This document shows, piece after piece, positions 28,654 through 38,158 of a stretch of DNA of 64,000 nt (within the stretch, counting starts at the first letter, position 1; each line of letters opens with the position of its first letter). The DNA comes from Lichenibacterium minor (lineage in GTDB: Bacteria > Pseudomonadota > Alphaproteobacteria > Rhizobiales > Beijerinckiaceae). The notes under the pieces were generated by a model. That model was not told where the DNA came from and ran no database searches. It worked only from the letters and a program-made list of their open reading frames with translations. Both the position numbers and the translations under genes were made by a program. The stretch covers positions 248,001 to 312,000 of the forward strand of contig NZ_QYBB01000001.1 in NCBI RefSeq assembly GCF_004137685.1, in the 5' to 3' direction.

Positions 28654-29903
28654 GCCACCGCGGCGAGCGCCGCTTCGGCGGCGGCTTTCCCGGTGTCGTG
28701 GGCGCCGTGGGCCGTGGTGAAGCGCTCGGGGTGCGTCGCCTCTCCGGCGAAGAAGAGGCGCCCGTCGACCGGCTCGGCCAGCCGCGCCCGCATGCCGGCC
28801 CCGCCCGGCACCGCGTAGGCGTAGGAGCCGAGGACGTGGGGCTCGCGGCCCCAGGCCGTCATGTGGATGGGCTCCACGGCGGCGGCGGCCTCGGCGCCGA
28901 GAAGGCCGCGCAGCTCGCCCCGGGCGAAGTCGAGGGCGGCCGCGGTGCCGTCGCGCTCCAGGTCGCGGGCCAGCTCGCCGCCGTAGAAGCATTCGATGAA
29001 GGGGCGCCCGAAGGGGCGCATGTGGTAGGCGGCGGTGCGGCCGGTGTCGGACGCGCCGAGGCCGTAGCCCTCGACGGGGAACAGTTCGGGCTTCGTGACG
29101 CGCAGGAACAGCTTGTCGGCGAGGCCGAGCGGCAGGGCCGCCGCCGCTTCCGCCTTGCGGGGCAGCGCGGGATGGAAGCGGATGCCCTCGCGGGCGAGCA
29201 CGTCGGTCGAGGCCGTCACCACCACGGCGCGGGCCTTCACCGTGCCGCGGTCGGTCTCGACCCGGATCCGGTCCGCGCCGGAATGGTCGATCCGGCGCAC
29301 GGCGGTGTTCAGCACCGCCGGCAGGTCGCGGCCGTGGTGGGCCACGAGGGCGCCATATCCCTCGACGACGCGCCAGTCGTCCCCCTCGCCGGGCTGGTAG
29401 TCGGCGGAGTCCTGGACGGACACGCGGTCGAGTTCGGCACCGCTGACGTAGGTCGACACGGCGTCGAGGAGCCCGCGCCAGCGGCTGCCAGCCGGCACGA
29501 GGTCCGACAGGGGCCCGTCGGCGCGGGCCGCGGCCGCGCGCTCGACGCGGCCGTGGAAGTCGACGAGCGCGCGCTCGTAGTCTTCCCGCTCGTCGTGGGC
29601 GAGGCCGAGGTCGCGGCCCTCGTCGTCCCAGGGCGCCGGGCGCCGGTCGACGGTGAAGCCCGGCGTGTCGTCCGCGATGCCGGTCCACACGTTGGTGAGG
29701 GCGCTGTGGAGCCAGGCGCAGCCGAGGTCCATGGGGACGTCGCCGCCGCCGTCCCGCAGCGGCACCGTGTGGGCCCGACCGCCCAGGCGGTCCTTGGCTT
29801 CGATCAAGATCACCGAGAGCCCCGGCTGGCGCGCGAGCCGCCGGGCCGCCGCGATTCCCGCAGCCCCGCCCCCGATCACCGCCACATCGACCTCGTCCCG
29901 CAT
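28623..29903 (-). CDS. FAD-dependent amine oxidase
   Basis: This 426-residue flavoprotein has the N-terminal dinucleotide fold VDVAVIGGGAAGIAAARRLA followed by EAKDRLGGRAHTVPL, and the C-terminal FAD-contact region GRLFFAGEATHPERFTTAHG, AHDTGKAAAEAAL. These define the flavin monoamine oxidase/polyamine oxidase group, which oxidises amines to imines with release of hydrogen peroxide. No signal peptide or membrane anchor is seen, so it is probably cytoplasmic. The substrate (polyamine, amino acid or monoamine) cannot be deduced. It converges with pncA by a short 3' overlap. Confidence 0.88.
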   Translation of the reverse strand: MRDEVDVAVIGGGAAGIAAARRLARQPGLSVILIEAKDRLGGRAHTVPLRDGGGDVPMDLGCAWLHSALTNVWTGIADDTPGFTVDRRPAPWDDEGRDLGLAHDEREDYERALVDFHGRVERAAAARADGPLSDLVPAGSRWRGLLDAVSTYVSGAELDRVSVQDSADYQPGEGDDWRVVEGYGALVAHHGRDLPAVLNTAVRRIDHSGADRIRVETDRGTVKARAVVVTASTDVLAREGIRFHPALPRKAEAAAALPLGLADKLFLRVTKPELFPVEGYGLGASDTGRTAAYHMRPFGRPFIECFYGGELARDLERDGTAAALDFARGELRGLLGAEAAAAVEPIHMTAWGREPHVLGSYAYAVPGGAGMRARLAEPVDGRLFFAGEATHPERFTTAHGAHDTGKAAAEAALAAVAQARSAMPTS

Positions 29904-29996
29904 GCCCTCACCCGTGCTCCGCCCCGTGCCGGCTATCTGGTCGCGGCTCCGGACCCCGGCAAGTGTGAGACGGTGCTGCGGGTTCCGCGAGAAACC

Positions 29997-31046
29997 TCAG
30001 GCCCCGGCCGCCGCCGCCCGCGGCAGGACCTGCACCATCGCCGGCTTCTGGTGCTGCATGGCGGGCGGAGCCGGGACGGCGTAGACGCCCGCCACGGTGG
30101 CGTTCTCGAACAGGCTCGACACCGACTGCTCCTGCGAGATGCGGCCGATCGCTTCGCCGATCAGCGGCGCCACCGACATCACGCGGATGTTCTTGGCGAC
30201 CCGCACCGCTTCGGTGGCGCGGATCGTGTCGGTCAGCACCAGTTCCTTGAGGTTGGAGGACGCGATGCGCGACACGGCCCCGCCGGACAGCACGCCGTGG
30301 GTGACGTAGGCCGACACGTCGGACGCGCCCTGCGCCAGCAGCGCGTCGGCGGCGTTGCACAGCGTGCCGCCCGAATCCACGATGTCGTCGAGCAGGATGC
30401 AGCTCTTGCCCCGGACGTCGCCGATGATGTTCATCACCTCGGATTCGCCGGCGCGCTCGCGGCGCTTGTCCACGATGGCGAGGGGCGCGTCGATGCGCTT
30501 CGCCAGGGCGCGGGCGCGGATCACGCCCCCGACGTCAGGCGACACCACCATCACGTTCGCGCAGTTGAAGCGCTCCTTCACGTCGCGCACCATCACGGGG
30601 GCGGCGAAAAGGTTGTCGGTCGGGATGTCGAAGAAGCCCTGGATCTGGTCGGCGTGGAGGTCGACCGTCAGCACGCGGTCGACGCCCGCATGGGTGATGA
30701 GGTTGGCGACGAGCTTGGCCGAGATGGGCGTGCGCGGCCCCGCCTTCCGGTCCTGGCGAGCGTAGCCGAAATAGGGCACCACCGCGGTGATGCGCCGGGC
30801 CGAGGCGCGCCGCAGCGCGTCGGTCATGATCAGCAGCTCCATCAGGTGGTCGTTCGTCGGGTAAGCGGTCGACTGCACGATGAACGTGTCCTCGCCCCGC
30901 ACGTTCTCCTGGATCTCGACGAAGATCTCCATGTCGGCGAAGCGCTTCACCACGCAGCGGGTCAGCGGCACGCCGAGGTAGGCGGCAATCGCTTCCGTCA
31001 GGGGCGCGTTCGAATTCCCCGACAGGATCTTGATGGTTCCGGCCAT
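29997..31046 (-). CDS. prs: Ribose-phosphate pyrophosphokinase
   Basis: This 349-residue enzyme makes PRPP from ribose 5-phosphate and ATP for nucleotide, His and Trp synthesis. Motifs: [20 protein letters not shown], the catalytic flexible loop [56 protein letters not shown] and the PRPP-binding loop [20 protein letters not shown]. The C-terminus extends about 35 residues beyond usual bacterial lengths of 310-317, with a Pro/Ala/Gln-rich tail ([20 protein letters not shown]). The tail may be a lineage feature. The gene has a GC-rich hairpin in its leader (31118-31142). Confidence 0.96.
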   Translation of the reverse strand: MAGTIKILSGNSNAPLTEAIAAYLGVPLTRCVVKRFADMEIFVEIQENVRGEDTFIVQSTAYPTNDHLMELLIMTDALRRASARRITAVVPYFGYARQDRKAGPRTPISAKLVANLITHAGVDRVLTVDLHADQIQGFFDIPTDNLFAAPVMVRDVKERFNCANVMVVSPDVGGVIRARALAKRIDAPLAIVDKRRERAGESEVMNIIGDVRGKSCILLDDIVDSGGTLCNAADALLAQGASDVSAYVTHGVLSGGAVSRIASSNLKELVLTDTIRATEAVRVAKNIRVMSVAPLIGEAIGRISQEQSVSSLFENATVAGVYAVPAPPAMQHQKPAMVQVLPRAAAAGA

Positions 31047-31117
31047 GGGTTCACCTCGAGGTCGACGGATGACGGCGCGCCGGCCCGGGGGCGGCGGGCG
31101 CGGTTCGTGACGGGAGG

Positions 31118-31142
31118 CCGCGGCGGCGGCGCTCCGCCGCGG
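31118..31142 (-). other. GC-rich hairpin upstream of prs
   Basis: ccgcggcgg (31118-31126) and ccgccgcgg (31134-31142) form a perfect 9-bp stem with a 7-base loop. It lies about 70-95 bases before the prs start and downstream of no gene on its strand, so it could be in the prs 5' leader. No T-tract follows, so termination is unlikely. Confidence 0.4.
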
Positions 31143-31290
31143 CGGCCGTGGGGGCGCCGGGGCGGCTGCGTCATAACAGCGTTGCCGGGCCGGAACAACG
31201 CGCAGCTCCGCAACGTCATGAATCCTTCGCTCGCCGCCGCGCGGGCGGCGTCCCGGCTCCGACGCCGGACCGTCCGGCGCGGCCCGACGG

Positions 31291-33042
31291 TCAGCGCTGC
31301 AGGCGCAACCCCACGAGCCCGACGTTCTGGCCGAAGCTCGACCCCGCGAGCGTGCTGTTCAGCCGCTCGTGGCTGTAGGTCGCCGTGGCCACGAGGTCGC
31401 GCGTCAGGTGGTATTCGGCCTTCAGCGTTTCGGCGAGCGTGTTCTCGGCGATGGCCACGCCGACGTAATCGGTGTTGAGGTAGGACAGCGCGCCCGTGAT
31501 CGTCAGGTTGCGCAGCAGGGCGTGCGAGGCTTCCAGCGTCACCGAGCGGGATTCGGAGCCGGACGAGCCGGCCACGTTGGTTTCCTCGAAGGTCGTGGCG
31601 GCCCGGAAGCTGATCGTCGTCAGCGGCGTCATCGCGTAGGTGACGGCGCCGTTGAACACCGGGCTGGCGATGTCCTTCAACCGCGGGTCCTGGTAGGCGC
31701 GGGTCCCGTAGCCGGCGGACACTTCGCCCGTCAGCAGCCGGGTGAGCTCGAAGCTCGACCCGACCTGCCCCACGAACCCCACCGAATCGCGGGCGTAGCC
31801 CGTGTAGTCGACCGTGTGGTCGTGGATGCGCTCGTCGCCGAACAGGTCGACGAAGGGCTGCAGCACCGGCGTCGCCTCGTAGGTGGCGCGCAGGCGCAGG
31901 CCGGCGTCGTTGAAGTTCAGGCTCGCCAGGTTCTGCAAGTAGGTGTTGGCGACGCCGTCGGCGTTGTCGTAGGCGGTGCGGTCCAGCGAGCCGTGCAGCG
32001 CGAGGTTCAGGCGGCCGAAGGTTTCGGCGCCGCCGACCGAGCCCCCGAAGGTGGTGATCAGCGGCCGCGTCGTGCTGTTGGCCGCGGCGGCGCTCAGCAC
32101 GCCGACCTCGGGCGAGCCGAGGCGCTGGGTGTCGAGCGCGAACCGCGTTTCGGCGTCGAGCGTCGTGTCGCGGTCGACGTCGAAGCGGTAGTTCGCCACC
32201 CCGACGGCGTCGGGGCGGTCGGCTTCGGGGGTCGAGAAGAAGACGTCGTAGCCGCCGTGCAGGCTCGCCGTGAAGCTGTTGCGCGACCAGGCCGAGGCCA
32301 CGGCGAGGCCCCCCTCGGTCCGCTCCAAGGCGGAAGGGCGCAGGCCCGTCTGGGTCTGGTTGGGATTGGAATCGTAGCCGACGCTCTGCGTGACGTAGGG
32401 CGTCAGGCGCAGCGACCCGACGTCGTAGCCGACGGCGTCGAACGGAGCGTCCTCGACGCGGCCGCGGAGGCGGCCGGCGAAGGGCAGCGCCGCGACGGTC
32501 GGGCCGGGGCGGATGACGTCGCCCACCGTGTCGATCGCGGCGCCCGATCCCCTGAGCGCCAGGGCGGGGTCGCCGCCCGTGCCGCGCGGCCGCTGCGACG
32601 GCGCGGTCGAGGTCGGATAGGCCTGCAGTTCGGGGAGGGTCGGCGCGCCCCTGCGGGGATAGCGGATCCGGTCCTCGGTCTTGGCCGTGCCCTTCGGGGG
32701 GGCGAAGCGGCCGCGCGGCTTCTGCGGCTGCTGCGGGCCGGGGGAGCCGTCGTTCGCGGTCCCGACGCCGCCGTCGGACGGCAACCGCGGCGCGGCGGCG
32801 CCGGGCGCATCCGCGTCCATGCCGACATCGAAGCGCGGCGTCCCCCCGGGGGACGCGGCCGACGAACCGGCCGCGGTCCCGTCGAGGGCGCCCCTCAGGC
32901 TCGGGGCGCCGATCGCGGCACCGTCCGCCGCGTCCTGGGCGGCGGCCGGCGGGATCGCGCATCCGGCGGCGAGGGCGGAAGCGAGGCCGGCGGCGCGCAG
33001 CAGGGCCGCGGTGCAGACCGGACGGCGGTTCGTCGAAGACAC
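31291..33042 (-). CDS. Outer-membrane beta-barrel protein (BBP2-like)
   Basis: This protein of about 583 residues begins at GTG 33042 with a signal sequence ([20 protein letters not shown], cleavage after AAA). A low-complexity Pro/Gly/Ser linker reaches about residue 200. The C-terminal ~380 residues show alternating strands with aromatic girdles and end [23 protein letters not shown] and [20 protein letters not shown] are typical of the BBP2-type outer-membrane family. The last residue is Arg, not the usual Phe, so insertion signals may differ. It is divergent from kdsD, which points to envelope or polysaccharide context. Exact function is unknown. Confidence 0.8.
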   Translation of the reverse strand: MSSTNRRPVCTAALLRAAGLASALAAGCAIPPAAAQDAADGAAIGAPSLRGALDGTAAGSSAASPGGTPRFDVGMDADAPGAAAPRLPSDGGVGTANDGSPGPQQPQKPRGRFAPPKGTAKTEDRIRYPRRGAPTLPELQAYPTSTAPSQRPRGTGGDPALALRGSGAAIDTVGDVIRPGPTVAALPFAGRLRGRVEDAPFDAVGYDVGSLRLTPYVTQSVGYDSNPNQTQTGLRPSALERTEGGLAVASAWSRNSFTASLHGGYDVFFSTPEADRPDAVGVANYRFDVDRDTTLDAETRFALDTQRLGSPEVGVLSAAAANSTTRPLITTFGGSVGGAETFGRLNLALHGSLDRTAYDNADGVANTYLQNLASLNFNDAGLRLRATYEATPVLQPFVDLFGDERIHDHTVDYTGYARDSVGFVGQVGSSFELTRLLTGEVSAGYGTRAYQDPRLKDIASPVFNGAVTYAMTPLTTISFRAATTFEETNVAGSSGSESRSVTLEASHALLRNLTITGALSYLNTDYVGVAIAENTLAETLKAEYHLTRDLVATATYSHERLNSTLAGSSFGQNVGLVGLRLQR

Positions 33043-33192
33043 GTGGCGCCCGCCCTTTCCGGCCCCTGCCGATGCGATGAACGGACGGTAAGCAATCTTG
33101 GTTAATGCCGGGTTATGGCCCGGCCCGCTGGGGGAGGCGTCCGGATCCCGGCCCGGCGTGCAATGATGCCGCGCCGGTGGTATCGAGCGCCG

Positions 33193-34212
33193 ATGTCGAT
33201 CCCGTCCGCCCGTCCCGCCCCCGCGGCCCTCCCCCACGACGGCGCCGTGCCGTCGGCGCTACGGACGCTGCGGCTCGAACGCGCCGGCATCGCGGCGCTG
33301 GAAGCCGCGCTGGCGGGGCCCGTCGCGCGGCTCGGCCACGAGTTCGCCGCCGCGGTGGCGCTGCTCCTGCGCGTTCGCGGCCGCGTCATCGTCACCGGCA
33401 TGGGCAAGTCCGGCCATGTCGGCCGCAAGCTCGCCGCCACGCTGGCGTCGACCGGCACCCCCTCCTCCTTCGTCCATGCCGCCGAGGCGAGCCACGGCGA
33501 TCTCGGCATGATCCAGGCCGACGACGCCGTGGTGGCCCTGTCGTGGTCGGGGGAAACGGCGGAGCTCGCCGCCATCATCACCTACGTGCGCCGCTTCGGC
33601 ATGCCGCTGGTGGCGCTGACCTCGAACCCGGACAGCGCGCTGGGCCGCCAGGCGGATCTGTGCCTGACGCTGCCGAAGTCCGAGGAAGCCTGTCCCAACG
33701 GCCTCGCCCCCACGACCTCCACCACGATGCAACTCGCGCTGGGCGACGCGCTGGCGGTGGCCCTGCTCGAAGCGCGCGGCTTCTCGGCCCACGACTTCAA
33801 GACGCTGCACCCCGGCGGCAAGCTCGGCAGCCAGCTCACCTACGTGCGCGACGTGATGCACGCCGGCGCCGAGGTGCCGCGCGTGTCCGTCGGCGCCGCC
33901 ATGGACGAAGCCGTGGTGGAGATGACGGGAAAGCGCTTCGGCTGCGTTTGCGCGCTCGACGCGGCGGGGCGGCTCGCCGGCCTGGTGACGGACGGCGACC
34001 TGCGCCGCCACATGGGACCGGGGCTGATGGCGCTGCGGGTCGACGCGGTGATGACCGCCCGGCCGCTGACGATCGGCCCGGACGCGCTGGCCGTGGAAGC
34101 GCTGGCGCTGCTCAACGGGCAAAGGCGCAGCGTGCTGCCGGTGGTGGACCGCGACGGCGTGCCGGTGGGTATCCTCCACATCCACGACCTTTACGCGATC
34201 GGCCTGGCGTGA
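33193..34212 (+). CDS. kdsD: D-arabinose-5-phosphate isomerase
   Basis: This 339-residue enzyme interconverts ribulose 5-phosphate and arabinose 5-phosphate for Kdo and LPS synthesis. The SIS domain covers about 30-190 (VIVTGMGKSGHVGRKLAATL, HAAEASHGDLGMIQADDAVV, LSWSGETAELAAIITY, ACPNGLAPTTSTTMQLALGD). Two CBS domains follow (VRDVMHAGAEVPRVSVGAAM; VDAVMTARPLTIGPDALAVE). The start at ATG 33193 leaves a 20-residue leader before the fold; the frame is open to 33115 but without support. A capsular KpsF paralogue is possible. It is divergent from the beta-barrel gene. Confidence 0.94.
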   Translation: MSIPSARPAPAALPHDGAVPSALRTLRLERAGIAALEAALAGPVARLGHEFAAAVALLLRVRGRVIVTGMGKSGHVGRKLAATLASTGTPSSFVHAAEASHGDLGMIQADDAVVALSWSGETAELAAIITYVRRFGMPLVALTSNPDSALGRQADLCLTLPKSEEACPNGLAPTTSTTMQLALGDALAVALLEARGFSAHDFKTLHPGGKLGSQLTYVRDVMHAGAEVPRVSVGAAMDEAVVEMTGKRFGCVCALDAAGRLAGLVTDGDLRRHMGPGLMALRVDAVMTARPLTIGPDALAVEALALLNGQRRSVLPVVDRDGVPVGILHIHDLYAIGLA

Positions 34213-34234
34213 AGCGCGGCGGACCCGCGGGGGC

Positions 34235-36604
34235 TCACGCCGCCGCCGGCTCCTCGATCAGCGAGGGGGCGAGGTCGAAGATCATGCTGCCGACCGGCTG
34301 AGGGCGGCCGAAATGGTAGCCCTGCACCTGATCGCAGCCGGCCGCCTGCAGCTGGGCGAACTGTTCGGCGGTTTCCACGCCCTCGGCCGTCGTGGTCATG
34401 CCGAGGCTGGCGCCGAGCGCCGCGATCGATTGCACGATCTTGATGCAGTCGGGCCGCGTCGACATCTCGCGCACGAAGGACTGGTCGATCTTGATCTTGT
34501 CGAAGGGGAAGCGGCGCAGGTAGCTCAGCGACGAATAGCCGGTGCCGAAATCGTCCATGGCGATGCGGATGCCCAGCGCGCGGAGGTCGTGGAGGGCCGC
34601 GAGCGACCCGTCGCTGTCGCTGAGCAGCACGCTTTCGGTGATCTCCAGTTCGAGGCGCGTCGGGCGGAGGTGGGAGCGCAGCAGCGCGTCCTTGACGGTG
34701 CCGACGAGGTCGCGCGACCGGAACTGCGCCGGCGACAGGTTGACCGCCACGGTCAGCTCGCGCGGCCACCGCGCCGCCTGCGCGCAAGCGGCGCCGAGCA
34801 CCCAGGCGCCGATCTCGCCGATGAGCCCGATCTCCTCGGCGACCGGGATGAACACGGCCGGCGACACCAGCCCGCGAACCGGGTGGCGCCAGCGCAGCAG
34901 CGCTTCGAAGCCCACGATGGCGATGCGGCGCGCGTCCACGAGGGGCTGGAAGAACACCTCGAACTCGCCGTTGGTCAGCGCCGAGCCGAGGTCGAGCTCG
35001 AGCGCGCGCCGGAAGCGCCGCGCCGCATCCATGTCGGGCTCGAACACGCGCGCGTTGTTCTTGCCGCCGAGCTTGGCCTGGTAGAGGGCGAGGTCCGCGT
35101 TCTTCATCAGCTCGTCGCCCGTCGCCCCGTCGTCCGGCGCGCTGGCCACGCCGACGCTCGTGGTGACGAACAGCACGAGGCCGTCGAGGTCGAAGCGCTC
35201 GCCGAGCAGGCTCACGAGGCGGTCGGCCAAGGGCGACTCGCGATGGGGGTCGGCGCCCTGCCACTGCAGGATCGCGAACTCGTCACCCCCGAGCCGCGCC
35301 ACGACGTCCCCGTCGCGCACGCAGGCGGACAAGCGGCGCGCGACCTCGCACAGCAGCGCGTCGCCGACATGGTGACCGTGGCTGTCGTTGACGTCCTTGA
35401 AGCCGTCGAGGTCGAGGCAGAGCACCGACACCCGGCCGCCGCGGGCGGGCAGAGACGCCAGGGCGGCATTGAGCTCCTGGCCGAAGAAGACCCGGTTGAC
35501 GAGCCCGGTCAGACCGTCGTGGTGGGCCAAGAACCTGATCTGGTCCTCGGCGCGGCGCCGTTCCGTGATGTCCTCGTAGGTGGCGACCCATCCGCCTTCG
35601 GGCATGGGCTCGTGCGACACCGACACGATCGTGTGGCCGCCGCCATCCTCCACGAACCGGGACGCCCCGCCGCTCGCCTGGAGCGAACGATGGCGCGCCT
35701 GCACGTCGCCCAGCCGGCCGTCGGCCGACCGGCCGATCAGGTCGTCCATCGCCATGCCCGGCATCGGCTCGAGGCTCAGCCCGAAGAGCTCCGTGAAACG
35801 GTGGTTGCAGACCACGAGGCGCTCCTCGGCGTCGACCATGCAGAGCGCCTGGGACATGTTGTTCAGCGCGGCGTCGAACCTGCCGTTCTGGATGCCGATC
35901 TCGCGGTCCCGCCTTTGAAGGATCTCGTTGCGGGACTGCAGCTCGCCGTTGATCGCGTGGACCTCGCGCGTGAGGCCGTCGGTCTCGTCGCGGGCCCGCA
36001 CGAGCTGCGCGTTGTGCCAACCCACCATCACCATGAGCAGGCCGCCGAAGCCGAACAGGCCCGCCACGACGGCCGAGAAGATCCAGAACAGCCGGACCAG
36101 CTCGCGCTGGTCTTCCGCGACCTTCTCGCTGCCGAAGCTGTTGGCGGATGCGGCGAGATGGACGAGCTTGGGCTCGAGCGGGGCCAGGATGGCCAGCGCG
36201 GCGTCGCCGACGCCCGGGCGGGCGATGCGGTCGATCATGGGCTGGATGGCCGCGACCGCGTCGGCCAGCTGCTGGACGGTCGCCGTGTCCTCGGGGTCGC
36301 GCAGCGTGAACACGCGGAACTCCCCGTCGGTCATGAGCGACAGGCGGTTCACCAGCACGTCGTAGCGGAGGCCGACGTCGTCCGCGCCGACGCCCGAGCC
36401 CGGCATGTTGGCGGCGGCGATCTTCTCTTCGAGGCGGTTGAACTCGCCGTTGGCCTGGCTGGCGAGCCAGCAGATGTTGTATCGCGACACCTGCCGCAGG
36501 GCATCCTGCCGCTGCACGATCAGCCAGGAAACCGCGCCGGCCGTCGCCATGAGCATGCACATCAGGGCGAAGATGACGAACTTGCCGGTTCTGATCGACC
36601 ACAC
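34235..36604 (-). CDS. Membrane PAS-GGDEF-EAL c-di-GMP enzyme, DcpA-like
   Basis: This 789-residue inner-membrane sensor has one membrane helix at about 9-31, a periplasmic part of about 140 residues, a second helix at about 171-196, a coiled coil (200-245) and a PAS domain (about 245-350). GGDEF follows with an intact GGDEF at 439-443 and an RDGD inhibitory site (430-433) five residues before it. EAL comes last, with EAL at 567-569, NLSPAQ and DDFGTGYSS near 684-692. Both synthesis and breakdown of c-di-GMP look possible. The layout matches the dual-function DcpA of Agrobacterium. It is co-directional with queD-like (63-base gap) and folE, and the periplasmic partner candidate lies divergently at 38159. 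Confidence 0.93.
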   Translation of the reverse strand: MWSIRTGKFVIFALMCMLMATAGAVSWLIVQRQDALRQVSRYNICWLASQANGEFNRLEEKIAAANMPGSGVGADDVGLRYDVLVNRLSLMTDGEFRVFTLRDPEDTATVQQLADAVAAIQPMIDRIARPGVGDAALAILAPLEPKLVHLAASANSFGSEKVAEDQRELVRLFWIFSAVVAGLFGFGGLLMVMVGWHNAQLVRARDETDGLTREVHAINGELQSRNEILQRRDREIGIQNGRFDAALNNMSQALCMVDAEERLVVCNHRFTELFGLSLEPMPGMAMDDLIGRSADGRLGDVQARHRSLQASGGASRFVEDGGGHTIVSVSHEPMPEGGWVATYEDITERRRAEDQIRFLAHHDGLTGLVNRVFFGQELNAALASLPARGGRVSVLCLDLDGFKDVNDSHGHHVGDALLCEVARRLSACVRDGDVVARLGGDEFAILQWQGADPHRESPLADRLVSLLGERFDLDGLVLFVTTSVGVASAPDDGATGDELMKNADLALYQAKLGGKNNARVFEPDMDAARRFRRALELDLGSALTNGEFEVFFQPLVDARRIAIVGFEALLRWRHPVRGLVSPAVFIPVAEEIGLIGEIGAWVLGAACAQAARWPRELTVAVNLSPAQFRSRDLVGTVKDALLRSHLRPTRLELEITESVLLSDSDGSLAALHDLRALGIRIAMDDFGTGYSSLSYLRRFPFDKIKIDQSFVREMSTRPDCIKIVQSIAALGASLGMTTTAEGVETAEQFAQLQAAGCDQVQGYHFGRPQPVGSMIFDLAPSLIEEPAAA

Positions 36605-36667
36605 GCGCAGCGAGCTCCACAGATGCGAGCGTTCGACGAGCCGTCGGATGGGCGGCGCCGTTTGGCG

Positions 36668-37165
36668 TCAGTCGCAGGTATAGAGGGCCGAATTTCCGCC
36701 GTGCTCGCGGACCTCCACGCTTTCTAGCCAGACGCGACCGTCAGTGCTTGTTTGCACCATATCGTTTACCCGAGCGTAAACGAGGCGGGCCGTCGCCTCG
36801 CATCCGACGGCCGGCAGGACCCTGACGTCGGCGAGACCGAGCCGTCCCAGCTCTTCGAGCCTGTCGCGTTCCGGGTCGTCGGCCGCGACCAGCAGGGTGT
36901 GGTCGAACATCTCGTGCAGCCATTGGCGCACGGGCTTCAAGCCGCCGAAGTCGAAGCACCAATGGCGCTCGTCGAGCTCGCGGGCGACGAAGACGAACTT
37001 GAAGGCCAGCGCGTAGCCGTGCAGCAGCCGACAGTGGGACTGCCCGGCCCTCCACTGTCGGAACGTGCAGGACAGGCCTTCGTTGTGGTCGTAGGTCTTC
37101 GTCGAGCGGTAGGTGCCTCCCCCCGACTCGGATTTCAGTCGGACGGGATCCAAGATGTGATCCAT
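36668..37165 (-). CDS. Divergent 6-pyruvoyl/6-carboxy-tetrahydropterin synthase family protein
   Basis: This 165-residue protein belongs to the PTPS/QueD family: GLSCTFRQWRAGQSHCRLLH with GYALAFKFVFVA, then WCFDFGGLKPVRQWLHEMFD and HTLLVAADDPERDRLEELG. A Cys sits in the usual catalytic place, three residues before the LHG motif, but the zinc motif HGH is LHGY and the first zinc His is not in its usual AAH context. Chemistry may therefore differ from QueD. A gaggagatccc site precedes the ATG. No queC or queE is nearby; the neighbours are folE and a c-di-GMP enzyme. The expected substrate is dihydroneopterin triphosphate made by FolE. The family is clear, the product is not. Confidence 0.8.
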   Translation of the reverse strand: MDHILDPVRLKSESGGGTYRSTKTYDHNEGLSCTFRQWRAGQSHCRLLHGYALAFKFVFVARELDERHWCFDFGGLKPVRQWLHEMFDHTLLVAADDPERDRLEELGRLGLADVRVLPAVGCEATARLVYARVNDMVQTSTDGRVWLESVEVREHGGNSALYTCD

Positions 37166-37300
37166 GGGATCTCCTCCACGCAGCTCGGGTGCGACACGAC
37201 GGTGCCCCGGATGATGCCGCGCAGGCTCGCGTGAGGGATGGGACGTCCCGATTCGGACACCGCGGTCCCGCGGTGCGGATCGGGAGCGGCGGTGGGATCG

Positions 37301-37972
37301 TCAGCCGGCGCCGCGCTCGAGCATGGAACATTCCTGCAGGAATTCCGCCTTCAGCTGCGGATCCGTGGCGAGTTCGCCGTAATAGGTGGTGTTGACCATG
37401 CGGCTGGCGCGCGACGCCCTGACGCCGCGGTGGCTCTTGCACATGTGCACGGCGCTGACGCGCACCGCCAAGCCCCGGGGCGCCGTGTTGTCCACGATGA
37501 ACCGCTCGATCTGCTTCACCAGCTCCTCCTGGATCTGCAGGCGGGCGCAGAAGTAGTCCACGATGCGATCGTACTTGGACAGTCCGATGATCTTGCCGTC
37601 CGGCGACGGCAGGATGCCGATCACGGCATGGCCGTAGATCGGCATGAGATGATGTGCACAGGTCGAGCGGACCTCCAAAGGTCCCGTGACGATGAGCTGC
37701 TCGCAACGCTCGACGTTGTCGAACTCGGTGATCTTGGGCGGCGACGAGAACCGGCCCCTCATGATCTCCTCGACATACATCTTGGCGACACGGGCGGGAG
37801 TTTCCCGCGTGTTGTGGTCGTTGCGATGATCGATCATCAGGATGTCGAACAGTTCTTCGATCTTCTGGGCCGCAGCTTCCCGCATCGCGAGCCTGTCGCC
37901 ATCGTTCAGGATGCCGACGATGGACTGATTGCCCAAGCTGGCGGCGGCCGCCGTATCGACGATTTTGTTCAA
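37301..37972 (-). CDS. folE: GTP cyclohydrolase I, divergent
   Basis: This protein of about 223 residues converts GTP to 7,8-dihydroneopterin triphosphate. The zinc/active site is visible (STCAHHLMPIYGHAVIGI, Cys105 and His107/108; HMCKSHRGVR, Cys178), as are GLSKYDRIVDYFCARLQIQE and ETPARVAKMYVEEIMRG. The usual HxCMxxRGV reads HMCKSHRGV, so it is an unusual family member. I start at TTG 37972 because agagggg lies six bases upstream; the open frame reaches 38005. It reads toward the queD-like and c-di-GMP genes, with a 135-base gap to queD. It may be a paralogue dedicated to a signalling pterin rather than to folate; the rest of the genome is needed to tell. Confidence 0.9.
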   Translation of the reverse strand: MNKIVDTAAAASLGNQSIVGILNDGDRLAMREAAAQKIEELFDILMIDHRNDHNTRETPARVAKMYVEEIMRGRFSSPPKITEFDNVERCEQLIVTGPLEVRSTCAHHLMPIYGHAVIGILPSPDGKIIGLSKYDRIVDYFCARLQIQEELVKQIERFIVDNTAPRGLAVRVSAVHMCKSHRGVRASRASRMVNTTYYGELATDPQLKAEFLQECSMLERGAG

Positions 37973-38158
37973 GTCACGCCCCTCTTTAAGCTCAGGCACA
38001 GGCAACCATCATGGAATGGGATGAAAAACGCGTTATAACGCCGCACGCCCCCTGGGTCGGGGCGCAACACGCCGCCCCGCGGATGCCGCCCGACACGCTT
38101 TCTTAACAGGCGGCGGGTGAGGCTCGCGGCGGCGGCACACTGCACGAGGACAGACGTG
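37973..38158. promoter_or_regulatory. Shared divergent promoter region, folE and secreted pterin-binding candidate
   Basis: This spacer of about 186 bases lies between the divergent folE and the gene at 38159, so it should hold both promoters. The middle (about 38010-38045) is AT-richer than its surroundings and includes the near-palindrome acgcgttataacgccg. No specific operator can be assigned from sequence alone. Confidence 0.4.

Noticed and set aside
27549..31478. Plus-strand open frame of about 1300 codons across pncA, the amine oxidase and prs
   Set aside because: It is antisense to at least three clear genes and has Arg/Gly/His-rich composition expected from the third-position bias of GC-rich genes.
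34313..36727. Plus-strand open frame opposite the GGDEF-EAL gene
   Set aside because: It is the mirror of a domain-rich protein and has no domain of its own.
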